Origin: Prevotella vespertina
GTDB lineage: Bacteria > Bacteroidota > Bacteroidia > Bacteroidales > Bacteroidaceae
Length of the DNA stretch: 64,000 nt
Assembly (NCBI RefSeq): GCF_009728485.1
Contig: NZ_VVIQ01000003.1
Coordinates: forward strand, 281,073 to 345,072
Reading direction: 5' to 3'
In this document: piece after piece, positions 45,453-53,420 of the stretch
Numbering within the stretch: position 1 is the first letter of the stretch
How the letters are laid out: every line of letters begins with the position of its first letter
Translations under genes and position numbers: made by a program
Notes under the pieces: generated by a model
What the model was told of the DNA's origin: nothing
The model's database searches: none
The model's input: only the letters and a program-made list of their open reading frames with translations

Positions 45453-48050
45453 ATGAAGAAAATCCTACTAAGCTTGTGTCTCTGCCTCATGGGAATGACA
45501 GTCTATGCACAACACTTTATCTCCGATGCAGCATTCAGACAGAAGGTGAACAATGCTTTCGACGCCAAAATGAAGTTGATTGGATCGAAGTTCTATGATA
45601 CAAAAGGGCTATCGCCAACCATGGAGGAAGAGGAAGCCTTGCGCTTTCTTTATGCCTATATGCCGATTGCAGATGCGACTGATTACACCACAGCTTACCA
45701 CTTACGTAATGTGCGAACTGCCCTCAAAACGAGAAAAGAGATGGCATGGGGAAAGAAGGTTCCAGAGCTTCTCTTTAGGCATTTCGTTCTACCGATGCGT
45801 GTGAACAACGAGCCTCTTGACAGCTCTCGCGCTATATTCTTTCAAGAACTGAAGGGGCGTGTTAAAGGGCTTTCTATGCAACAGGCAATATTGGAAGTGA
45901 ACCACTGGTGCCATGAACATGTTACTTATGAACCTTCGGACGCACGCACTTCTTCACCACTGCAATCAATGCGGACAGGACGAGGACGATGTGGGGAAGA
46001 GAGTACTTACACGGTGAGTGCCTTGAGAGCCATTGGTATTCCGGCTCGCCAAGTATATACTCCTCGATGGGCACATACCGATGATAACCATGCGTGGGTA
46101 GAGGCTTGGGCAGACGGAAAGTGGTACTTCTTGGGGGCTTGTGAGCCTGAACCTGTATTGAATTTGGCATGGTTTAATGCACCGGCATCGCGTGCTATGC
46201 TCATGCACACACGTGCCTTTGGCGATTATGAAGGTCCAGAAGAGGTTATGCTACGCACAAATAACTTCACAGAAATCAATCTGATTGATAACTACGGGAG
46301 CACTGGTAGGATTGATTTCAGCGTTCTTGATGCTAAAGGGAAGCCCGTACAGGATGCGAAAGTGGACTTTAAAATATACAACTATGCCGAATATTACACT
46401 GCAGTTACCAAATACACCGATAAGAAAGGACAAACGTTTCTATCTGCAGGAAGGGGTGATATGCTTGTATGGGCGTCTAAGAACGGACATTACGGATATG
46501 CTAAAGTATCGTTTGGAAAGGACAAGAAGGTTGTTATAAGACTCTCTTATGATGATAAAAAGGCGGGGAAAGAGCAGGATATGGATATTATCCCACCTGT
46601 AGAGAAAGCTATTCTGCCTCCTGTAACAGATGCACAACGCAAGGAGAACGAGCGTAGATTAACGGAAGAAGATGCTAAACGCAATGCTTACATAGCGACA
46701 TTCCCATCAGAGGAGAGCTTGAAAGATTATCCGATTAAGGCCGCTATACCTTATATAATAAGGTCACGTGGTAACTGGAGAACCATCAAAGAATTTGTTG
46801 AGAAGCACTCGGCAGATGAGAAACGGGCTATTGATCTGTTGGAATCACTTAGTTATAAGGATCTTCGAGATATGCCAATGGAGATATTGGAAGACCAGAT
46901 GGCAGCAAAGAGTGACGAGTTATGCCCTCGTGTAGAGAGTGAAATGATCCTCAAACCATTTAAGGTTTTCTTTGAGAAAGCGTTTAGTAATGATGCTAAG
47001 AGGTTTAAAGAGAATCCTGCACTATTGGTGAATTGGGTGAGAACAAACATCAAATTGAATCCTGATAAGCACGCCATGAGAATCCCACAAACGCCTATCA
47101 GTACGTGGGAAAGTCGTGTGGCAGACGAGAGAAGTAGGAATATTTTCTTTGTGGATGTGGCTCGAAGCCTTGGTATTGAGGCTCAACAAGATGGCGTAAC
47201 AGGGAAGGTTCAATACAAGAAAGATGGTCAGTGGGTTGATGTCGACTTTGAAACGACGCAACAACAAGTAGCTAAGACGGGGAAGTTGGTGCTTGACTAT
47301 AAGCCAACGGAGTTCTTAGATGACCCGAAATATTATACCCACTTCACGATTAGTAAGATTGTGAATGGGCAGACCTTACTGATGAATTTCGATGAGTCAG
47401 CCGATGGTTCTACCTATGGAGCCACCTGGGCAAATGCGTTCAAGGATGGAGCAACACTGGACGAGGGCACTTACTTGCTCGTTACAGGGCAACGCATGGC
47501 AGACGGAAGTGTGATGGCTCATAACCGATTCTTCACTATCAAGCCAGGAACAACAACTCGAATCAACCTCATCATGCGTCAGGAAACGGAGGGAATAAAG
47601 GTGATTGGCAGCTTTAATAGCGAAGATCTCTTTGAGAAGGAGGGGCATAATGTGTCCTTACTAAGCCAGACGGGACGCGGTTATTACGTCCTCGGCATAC
47701 TCGGTGTAGGGCAAGAACCAACGAACCATGCCCTCCATGACATCGCAAAAGTAAAGGAGAAGCTGGATAAATGGGGGCGTCCAATGGTATTGCTCTTCAC
47801 AAGTGAGGAAGCAAAAGAGAAGTTCGATGCACAGAAGAGTGAGTTAGGTCAACTGCCAGAGAAGGTAATCTACGGTATAGATAAGAGTGGGGAGATTCTC
47901 AAGGAGATTGCCAAAGAGATGAAACTGCACAATACGAGTCAGCTACCAGTATTCATCATCGCTGACACCTTCAACCGAGTTGTATTCCTATCACAGGGTT
48001 ACACCATCGGGTTGGGAGACCAGATTGTGAAGGTAAGTAATAAACTTTAG
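45453..48050 (+). CDS. Exported transglutaminase-like protein with C-terminal thioredoxin-like domain
   Basis: This 865-residue exported protein (signal peptide ending near VYAQ) has a transglutaminase-like domain at about residues 130-230. Cys180 (RGRCGEEST) and His213 (NHAWVEAW) are in place. The third, usually Asp, position falls in GACEPEP, where no Asp is seen. A beta-sandwich (IDFSVLDAKGKPVQDAKVDFK) follows. The middle is helical and basic, a second beta region lies near 560-700, and a C-terminal thioredoxin-like fold (YYVLGILGVGQEPTNHALHDI ... LPVFIIADTFNRVVFLSQGY) has no CxxC. Role unknown; such proteins may bind or cleave cell-wall or polysaccharide peptides. Single gene. Confidence 0.83.
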   Translation: MKKILLSLCLCLMGMTVYAQHFISDAAFRQKVNNAFDAKMKLIGSKFYDTKGLSPTMEEEEALRFLYAYMPIADATDYTTAYHLRNVRTALKTRKEMAWGKKVPELLFRHFVLPMRVNNEPLDSSRAIFFQELKGRVKGLSMQQAILEVNHWCHEHVTYEPSDARTSSPLQSMRTGRGRCGEESTYTVSALRAIGIPARQVYTPRWAHTDDNHAWVEAWADGKWYFLGACEPEPVLNLAWFNAPASRAMLMHTRAFGDYEGPEEVMLRTNNFTEINLIDNYGSTGRIDFSVLDAKGKPVQDAKVDFKIYNYAEYYTAVTKYTDKKGQTFLSAGRGDMLVWASKNGHYGYAKVSFGKDKKVVIRLSYDDKKAGKEQDMDIIPPVEKAILPPVTDAQRKENERRLTEEDAKRNAYIATFPSEESLKDYPIKAAIPYIIRSRGNWRTIKEFVEKHSADEKRAIDLLESLSYKDLRDMPMEILEDQMAAKSDELCPRVESEMILKPFKVFFEKAFSNDAKRFKENPALLVNWVRTNIKLNPDKHAMRIPQTPISTWESRVADERSRNIFFVDVARSLGIEAQQDGVTGKVQYKKDGQWVDVDFETTQQQVAKTGKLVLDYKPTEFLDDPKYYTHFTISKIVNGQTLLMNFDESADGSTYGATWANAFKDGATLDEGTYLLVTGQRMADGSVMAHNRFFTIKPGTTTRINLIMRQETEGIKVIGSFNSEDLFEKEGHNVSLLSQTGRGYYVLGILGVGQEPTNHALHDIAKVKEKLDKWGRPMVLLFTSEEAKEKFDAQKSELGQLPEKVIYGIDKSGEILKEIAKEMKLHNTSQLPVFIIADTFNRVVFLSQGYTIGLGDQIVKVSNKL

Positions 48051-48179
48051 AATTGAGGAAAGGGCGTTTGACGATAGAAGGATATAAGTATTGAGATGTA
48101 AAAGTCCAATAACTCCAATTAACGGAACATTTGTCTTAACTCCCTTTCACTCCTTTCACTCCCTTAACTCCTCTATAAT

Positions 48180-48935
48180 ATGATGAAAGAAAACTATGAA
48201 TTTGAAGTCTGCGCCAATAGTGTTGAGAGTTGTATAGAGGCTCAACGAGGTGGTGCCAATCGTGTGGAACTCTGCATGGGAATACCCGAAGGCGGTACAA
48301 CTCCTTCTTATGGGGAGATAAAGATGGCACGAGATGTATTGAAAGAAACACGCTTGCACGTGATAATTCGCAATCGCGGAGGCGACTTCCTATACTCTGA
48401 AGCAGAGTTGGAACGCATGGCAATGGATATAGACTTGTGTAGACAACTCGGTGTGGATGGCGTTGTCTTTGGTTGTCTGACGGCTAATGGCGATATTGAC
48501 AAGCATGCCAACCAATTATTGATGGAGCATGCTAAAGGAATGAATGTCACCTTTCATCGTGCTTTCGATTGTTGTCGAGATCCCGAGAAAGCCTTAGAAG
48601 AGATTATCGCAATGGGCTTTCATCGTATTCTCACGTCTGGTCAGCAACCCACGGCAGAGTTAGGTATTCCTTTACTAAGACGTTTGAATACACTTGCAAA
48701 GGATAGAATCATTATCATGGCAGGATGTGGAGTAACGGAAAAGAATATCTTTAAGATTCAAGAAGAGACACAGGTACGTGCCTTTCACTTCTCTGCTCGT
48801 GGGGAGAAACGCAGCGATATGCTTTATTCCAACCCTTCCATCTATATGGGGAGCAAAGGAGTTGATGAGAACATCATCATGCAGACTACCGAAAGGAGGG
48901 TACGAAATACGATTGAAAGTTTACTAAGAAAGTAA
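48180..48935 (+). CDS. cutC: CutC family protein
   Basis: CutC is a TIM-barrel protein long called copper homeostasis protein, although a direct role in copper is disputed. The 251-residue sequence has the family's opening (YEFEVCANSVESCIEAQRGGANRVELC) with GGTTPSYGEIKMARD and LGVDGVVFGCLTANGDID. VTFHRAFDCCRDP and LTSGQQPTAELGIPLL follow, with IIMAGCGV near the C-terminus. Two adjacent ATGs (48180, 48183) are possible starts. It ends before a strong bidirectional terminator shared with recA. Confidence 0.93.
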   Translation: MMKENYEFEVCANSVESCIEAQRGGANRVELCMGIPEGGTTPSYGEIKMARDVLKETRLHVIIRNRGGDFLYSEAELERMAMDIDLCRQLGVDGVVFGCLTANGDIDKHANQLLMEHAKGMNVTFHRAFDCCRDPEKALEEIIAMGFHRILTSGQQPTAELGIPLLRRLNTLAKDRIIIMAGCGVTEKNIFKIQEETQVRAFHFSARGEKRSDMLYSNPSIYMGSKGVDENIIMQTTERRVRNTIESLLRK

Positions 48936-48960
48936 GTAAAGAAGATACTTCTAAAACAAA

Positions 48961-48995
48961 AAAGAGGCTTAATCCCATTTGGATTAAGCCTCTTT
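48961..48995. terminator. Bidirectional intrinsic terminator between cutC and recA
   Basis: AAAGAGGCTTAATCC (48961-48975) and GGATTAAGCCTCTTT (48981-48995) are perfect 15-base arms around a 5-base loop, with T-rich and A-rich flanks on the two sides. It ends both convergent genes. Confidence 0.88.
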
Positions 48996-49010
48996 TATAT
49001 ATGTAGAAGA

Positions 49011-50015
49011 TTATTGTGCCTGGTCAACAATAGCCTGCTTTATTAGTCCTTCTATCTCTTCTGCAAGCTCAGGATTATCCTTCAACATCGTCTTAGTGGC
49101 GTCACGTCCTTGTGCAAGTTTGGTTCCGTTATAACTAAACCAGCTACCACTCTTTTGAATAATATTGTATTGAACGCCCAAGTCAACTATCTCACCGATC
49201 TTTGAGATACCCTCACCAAAGGTGATTTCAAACTCTGCCTTACGGAAAGGAGGAGCCACCTTATTCTTAACAATCTTAACACGAACCTGGTTACCAATTA
49301 CCTGATCACCATTCTTGATACTAGTAACACGGCGGATATCAAGGCGTACGGAACTATAGAACTTCAATGCGTTACCACCCGTAGTGGTCTCTGGGTTACC
49401 AAACATCACACCTATCTTCTCACGCAACTGATTGATGAATATACAGCAAGTGTTGGTCTTTGAGATAGTAGAAGTGAGCTTACGCAATGCCTGACTCATC
49501 AATCGTGCTTGCAAACCAACAGCCGAGTCGCCCATATCTCCTTCGATCTCTTTCTTAGGAGTAAGGGCTGCAACAGAGTCGACAACGAGAATATCTATAG
49601 CAGAAGAACGTATCAATTGATCTGCTATCTCTAATGCTTGTTCACCATTATCAGGCTGTGATATCCAAAGATTATCTACATCCACACCGAGCTTCTCAGC
49701 ATAGAAACGATCGAAAGCGTGCTCTGCATCAATGAAAGCAGCTATGCCCCCTTGCTTCTGTGCTTCGGCTATTGCATGGATAGCAAGCGTCGTCTTACCA
49801 GAAGACTCTGGTCCGTAAATCTCGATAATACGCCCACGAGGATAGCCACCAACGCCCAATGCTGTATCAAGAGCCACACTTCCTGTTGGTATAACATCAA
49901 CATTCTCTATCTGTTCATCACCCATTCGCATGATAGAACCTTTACCAAAGTCTTTCTCTATCTTGGACATTGCGGCTTGCAATGCCTTTAGTTTTCCCTC
50001 GTTTGATTCTGACAT
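49011..50015 (-). CDS. recA: RecA recombinase
   Basis: RecA forms the strand-exchange filament and triggers the LexA response. The 334 residues have the Walker A motif GPESSGKT (68-75), Walker B ([11 protein letters not shown]), the L2 loop ([19 protein letters not shown]) and INQLREKIG. The extended frame upstream (to 50057) is not needed: ATG 50015 begins [10 protein letters not shown] as in other Bacteroidetes RecA. No -7 element was seen just upstream, and the 200-base gap before the next gene is full of repeats. Confidence 0.97.
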   Translation of the reverse strand: MSESNEGKLKALQAAMSKIEKDFGKGSIMRMGDEQIENVDVIPTGSVALDTALGVGGYPRGRIIEIYGPESSGKTTLAIHAIAEAQKQGGIAAFIDAEHAFDRFYAEKLGVDVDNLWISQPDNGEQALEIADQLIRSSAIDILVVDSVAALTPKKEIEGDMGDSAVGLQARLMSQALRKLTSTISKTNTCCIFINQLREKIGVMFGNPETTTGGNALKFYSSVRLDIRRVTSIKNGDQVIGNQVRVKIVKNKVAPPFRKAEFEITFGEGISKIGEIVDLGVQYNIIQKSGSWFSYNGTKLAQGRDATKTMLKDNPELAEEIEGLIKQAIVDQAQ

Positions 50016-50219
50016 AGTTATTTTATAATATTTAAGCCCCACCTCAACCCTCCCCAAGTGAGGGAGTTCGATTAGTTAGGAGGGATAAAGTTTACTATTT
50101 GTTTATTGATTTCACATTAAATAATCCACTTAGTTCTGCTTTACCTACCGATCTATACTCAAAACCTCGCAACAGAACTATTCAGTCCCCCCTCCCTTGG
50201 GGAGGGGAAAGGGGTGGGT
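50016..50219. repeat. Palindromic repeats between recA and the saccharopine-dehydrogenase-like gene
   Basis: CCCACCTCAACCCTCCCC...GAGGGAGTTCGATTAG (about 50038-50080) and CAGTCCCCCCTCCCTTGGG with GAGGGGAAAGGGGTGGG (50183-50218) are variants of family A. The second abuts the stop of the dehydrogenase-like gene at 50220 and has a CCCCTCC-CTT-GGGGAGG hairpin. Confidence 0.65.
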
Positions 50220-51458
50220 TTATAACTCCAAATCCTTTCCAAATACTTCATGCCAAGGCAAGCCTTGCTTATTGAGTACCTCCAAGAATGGATCTGGATC
50301 AAAGTCTTCAACGTTCCATACACCTGGTTTGCGCCACAGTCCCTTGAAGAACATCATTGCACCAGCCATCGCAGGTACACCCGTGGTATAGCTGACACCT
50401 TGCATTCCCGTTTCGTTATAGGCATCTTGGTGCTTACAATTATTATAAATGTAATAGGTTTGCTCCTTTCCATCCTTAACTCCACGGATACGACAACCTA
50501 TCGAAGTCTCACCATCATAATTCTCTCCTAGATCTTGTGGATTAGGCAGAACTGCTTTCAAGAACTGCAAAGGAACTATCTTCACCTTAGCTGTCTTACC
50601 AGAGCCATCAGCTAATGGTGCTTCATATTCTATCTCATCGATACGACTCATACCAAGATTCTGAATACAGTCCAAATAAGTAAGATATTGCTTACCGAAT
50701 GTCATCCAGAAACGAGCACGCTTAATTGTTGGATAGTTCTTTACCAATGATTCCAATTCCTCATGGTGCATGAGATAAGAATCACGTGGACCAATATTTG
50801 GATAGGTTAAATCTTGATGCACAGCCAATGGTTCTGTCTCAATCCATTTACCATTCTCATAATAAAGACCCTTCTGAGTTATCTCACGGATATTAATTTC
50901 TGGATTGAAGTTCGTTGCAAATGCCTTGTGATGATTACCCGCATTACAATCAACGATATCAAGATAATGAATTTCGTCAAAATGATGTTTAGCAGCATAC
51001 GCCGTATATGCCTGTGATACTCCTGGATCGAAACCACAACCAAGGATAGCTGTCAGTCCAGCCTTCTCGAACTTATCCTTATAAGCCCATTGCCAACTAT
51101 ATTCGAAGTGTGCCTCGTCCTTTGGTTCGTAATTAGCTGTATCCAAATAATTACAACCGCAAGCCAAACAAGCATCCATGATTGTCAAATCTTGATATGG
51201 CAAAGCTAAATTAATAACCAGCTCTGGCTTAAAATCATTAAACAATGCTTTCAATTGCTCAACATCATCTGCATCAACCTGTGCTGTCTTGATATCAGCT
51301 TTATAACCTTTATCATGAATTGCCTTAACTAACTCATCACATTTTTCCTTGCGACGGCTAGCAATCATAAATTCAGTAAACACGTCCTGATTCTGGACAA
51401 TCTTAAAAGCAGCTACAGTAGCAACGCCACCTGCACCTATCATTAATACTTTTCCCAT
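50220..51458 (-). CDS. Saccharopine dehydrogenase family protein, probable carboxynorspermidine dehydrogenase
   Basis: This 412-residue protein starts with a Rossmann motif (VLMIGAGGVATVAAFKIVQ) and continues as a saccharopine-dehydrogenase-fold enzyme: NLALPYQDLTIMDACLACGCNYLDTANYEP, then GCGFDPGVSQAYTAYAAKHHF and TTGVPAMAGAMMFFKGLW. This layout is that of carboxynorspermidine dehydrogenase, which with carboxynorspermidine decarboxylase (NspC) makes spermidine or norspermidine in bacteria lacking SpeE. No nspC-like gene is in the window. It begins 12 bases after the preceding same-strand gene, so both are in one operon with the promoter at 52104-52097. Confidence 0.78.
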   Translation of the reverse strand: MGKVLMIGAGGVATVAAFKIVQNQDVFTEFMIASRRKEKCDELVKAIHDKGYKADIKTAQVDADDVEQLKALFNDFKPELVINLALPYQDLTIMDACLACGCNYLDTANYEPKDEAHFEYSWQWAYKDKFEKAGLTAILGCGFDPGVSQAYTAYAAKHHFDEIHYLDIVDCNAGNHHKAFATNFNPEINIREITQKGLYYENGKWIETEPLAVHQDLTYPNIGPRDSYLMHHEELESLVKNYPTIKRARFWMTFGKQYLTYLDCIQNLGMSRIDEIEYEAPLADGSGKTAKVKIVPLQFLKAVLPNPQDLGENYDGETSIGCRIRGVKDGKEQTYYIYNNCKHQDAYNETGMQGVSYTTGVPAMAGAMMFFKGLWRKPGVWNVEDFDPDPFLEVLNKQGLPWHEVFGKDLEL

Positions 51459-51470
51459 ATTATCTTATTA

Positions 51471-52091
51471 TTATTTTATCTTACTTTCAATTTCTGGGGA
51501 GGAGATCCCCATTGCGTTTAGTATCGAATAACCCAATATCGCTTGCTTGAAGTTGCCACCTTCTAAAGGTTGCATTGCAAATAATGTGATATGCTTTAAC
51601 TCATCATCCACATCATTTAATGTATTTCTAATAGAGCGAAGCAGCGAATCCTCCTCAGCATTCGGAACAATCATAATCCGTTTTACCTCTTCATGAATAC
51701 AAAGCGTCTTGAGAAGATCAAGCAAAACAGCATCTTTCGCAGTATTTTCATCACCGCAAGCAATACTATTTATAATAAACTCACCGAAACGCTCGTCCAT
51801 AAAAGCCTGACCATTGAGTTCCTTATCATAATCGGAAGGAGCAAAATTCTCTAGTTTCTGATTCTTTTTATCATGCAAAAGAATCACTTGTGTCTCATGA
51901 GCCCCTGGTTTCAACCTACCATCAAGCGCAACATCTACCGCCCACTGACTAAAATCAGCAGCAGGAATACGACGATCTAACATGCGCTCAAAGTTTACAA
52001 TAATATCAAAAGCCACATGATCAATATAATCACCATCAACAATGATGATGTTTTCACTCCACTTAATATTCTGTGCTTCTTGTGTATTCAT
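51471..52091 (-). CDS. Conserved hypothetical protein (Bacteroidetes-type, about 206 aa)
   Basis: This is a 206-residue soluble acidic protein with no signal peptide or membrane segment and no motif I can tie to a function. Readable blocks are NIKWSENIIIVDGDYIDHVAFDIIVNFERMLDRRIP, then VILLHDKKNQKLENFAPS and IACGDENTAKDAVLLDLLKTL. It ends in AILGYSILNAMGISSPEI. I believe it belongs to a Bacteroidetes-restricted DUF family, possibly DUF6621, but this is recollection. The ATG at 52091 is the start; a GTG two codons upstream lies within the -7 element (52104-52097). That element is only 5 bases before the ATG, so the mRNA is nearly leaderless. It precedes the carboxynorspermidine-dehydrogenase-like gene by 12 bases. 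Confidence 0.7.
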   Translation of the reverse strand: MNTQEAQNIKWSENIIIVDGDYIDHVAFDIIVNFERMLDRRIPAADFSQWAVDVALDGRLKPGAHETQVILLHDKKNQKLENFAPSDYDKELNGQAFMDERFGEFIINSIACGDENTAKDAVLLDLLKTLCIHEEVKRIMIVPNAEEDSLLRSIRNTLNDVDDELKHITLFAMQPLEGGNFKQAILGYSILNAMGISSPEIESKIK

Positions 52092-52096
52092 AGCCA

Positions 52097-52104
52097 CAAA
52101 GATA
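52097..52104 (-). promoter_or_regulatory. -7 promoter element overlapping the start of the hypothetical gene
   Basis: TATCTTTG on the minus strand, its last base 5 bases before ATG 52091. Transcription would start at or within a few bases of the start codon. Confidence 0.6.
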
Positions 52105-52150
52105 CACTAAATCAAGCGAAATGCAAAATAATAGTATGACTTTGTTATCT

Positions 52151-52291
52151 TTACATTCTCTGCGTAACAAACAAAAAGAGCCCCACAGCTAAAAGTACTA
52201 ACAAAAAAGGAATCCACATAGACATCTTAATAAAATGGGCAGAACACAATGTCACATACAACAATATCAATAGGATAATAAGCGTAATCAT
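52151..52291 (-). CDS. Possible small membrane protein (46 aa)
   Basis: ATG 52291 opens a 46-codon frame, stop TAA at 52153-52151. The product has two hydrophobic helices (MITLIILLILLYVTLCSAHF and WIPFLLVLLAVGLFLFV) joined by a short polar turn and ends QRM. The composition is strongly membrane-like rather than random. No clear ribosome-binding site or -7 element was identified, and it overlaps no other gene. It lies just upstream of the promoter of the hypothetical gene on the same strand. Confidence 0.4.
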   Translation of the reverse strand: MITLIILLILLYVTLCSAHFIKMSMWIPFLLVLLAVGLFLFVTQRM

Positions 52292-52540
52292 TCTCAGAGC
52301 TTTTACAATACCATGATTTAATTTTCATCCTATAAAATTAAAAGAGATTATATTCCTGCATAACAAAAACCTTCTCACGAATACAAGAAAATGACATAAG
52401 AGAATTATAAATTGTAAAATTAAATACAAAATCACAAACTAATAAATCCTGCAAAACATCCTACAAACAACCCACTCCTTAGTAAGATTATAAAACATTG
52501 ATTATTAGTGTTATAACCAAACATCAAAACTACTCAAAAA

Positions 52541-52645
52541 AAAGTACTATCGTTTCACAGAAAAAGTACTATCGTTTTGAGAAAAAAGTAGTATCGTTTT
52601 TATGAAAAAGTTCTATCGTTTTACTAAAAAAGTTCTATCATTTTT
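52541..52645. repeat. 22-bp A/T-tract array upstream of the second HU-HIG gene
   Basis: Five units of the form AAAAAGTACTATCGTTTT start their core (AGTA or AGTT) at 52543, 52565, 52587, 52609 and 52631, an exact 22-bp period. Each unit has an A-run and a T-run about half a repeat apart, so the tracts are phased near the helical repeat and should bend the DNA. From 52292 to 52540 the sequence is A/T-rich with no further gene. Confidence 0.92.
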
Positions 52646-52699
52646 TTTAACCAATATATCGAAAAGAAAACGTAAAATTAATTCAAAAAAATCTGTGAT

Positions 52700-52735
52700 T
52701 ATATTTGCAATCTTCAAATATAATGTTTATCTTTG
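52700..52735 (+). promoter_or_regulatory. Two candidate -7 elements for the second HU-HIG gene
   Basis: TATATTTG (52700-52707) and TATCTTTG (52728-52735) are both full matches to TAnnTTTG. They lie 55 and 83 bases beyond the 22-bp array and about 115 and 87 bases before the ATG at 52822. Confidence 0.6.
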
Positions 52736-52821
52736 TTGCAGACTATAGGAGGATAACACCGTGAAGAGTACGGAAAAACACGACCCTATTGGTCTACAAA
52801 CTTAAACAATAAAAAAAGAGT

Positions 52822-53280
52822 ATGAACTATTCACTGAACAAACGCACAATGAGCGTTGGCCCCAAAAAGGGCGAGGAAGTTTTCGTGGCAAGTGCTGTTT
52901 GCCAAAAACATCGTATTTCATTTGACGAGCTTTGCGAGCGCATGGCGGACGATTCAACAGTAGGACAAGCTGATGTCGCAGCTGTTTTCTATCGACTCCG
53001 TAAGGTGCTAAATCAACTTTGCTCTCATGGTTTCATCGTGGATGGTGGTCCGTTAGGAACATTCCGACCTACCTTTACATCCAAAGCCGTGAGCAAAGAA
53101 GAGGATTTCAAACCTGCAGAATGTATTTCGCGAACCCAAATCATCTTTACTCCTACTGCCGATTTCCGCCAACTAAAGGATGTTGAGTTCTTCCGTGTGG
53201 CTAAGCAGGAGAGAAAGGGTACGAAGAAAAAGAAAACGACTAAGGACTCTGAACCTTCTGGACCAACTACTGTTGGTTAA
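52822..53280 (+). CDS. HU-HIG family DNA-binding protein (second copy)
   Basis: This 152-residue protein is the second HU-HIG member in the window. It has a similar order: an N-terminal strand segment (MNYSLNKRTMSVGPKKGEEV), the HU core with helices ISFDELCERMADDSTVGQADVAAVFYRLRKVLNQL, and the turn GPLGTFRPTFTSKAV. A late strand (TQIIFTPTADFRQLKDVEF) leads to a lysine-rich linker and the tail EPSGPTTVG. The tail matches the other copy at 8.1 kb (EPSGPVTEG). DNA binding is inferred from the fold family. It is preceded by the 22-bp array and two promoter elements and followed by a strong terminator. Confidence 0.86.
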   Translation: MNYSLNKRTMSVGPKKGEEVFVASAVCQKHRISFDELCERMADDSTVGQADVAAVFYRLRKVLNQLCSHGFIVDGGPLGTFRPTFTSKAVSKEEDFKPAECISRTQIIFTPTADFRQLKDVEFFRVAKQERKGTKKKKTTKDSEPSGPTTVG

Positions 53281-53300
53281 TTCCCACGAACTAAAAGATT

Positions 53301-53339
53301 ACTCCCCCTCTCCACTTCGGTTGGAGAGGGGGAGTTTTC
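53301..53339 (+). terminator. Intrinsic terminator after the second HU-HIG gene
   Basis: ACTCCCCCTCTCCA (53301-53314) pairs perfectly with TGGAGAGGGGGAGT (53322-53335) around CTTCGGT, followed by TTTC. The stem resembles family A. Confidence 0.85.
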
Positions 53340-53345
53340 ATTAAA

Positions 53346-53384
53346 AATCCCATTAGCTTATCTCGCAATAAAGCTAATGGGATT
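53346..53384. terminator. Terminator hairpin after alaS
   Basis: AATCCCATTAGCTT (53346-53359) and AAGCTAATGGGATT (53371-53384) are perfect arms, 37 bases beyond the alaS stop on the minus strand, and are followed on that strand by TTTTTAATG. Confidence 0.8.
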
Positions 53385-53420
53385 ATTATTTTTACTTGAC
53401 TTATCTTGAAGCAATAGGCT

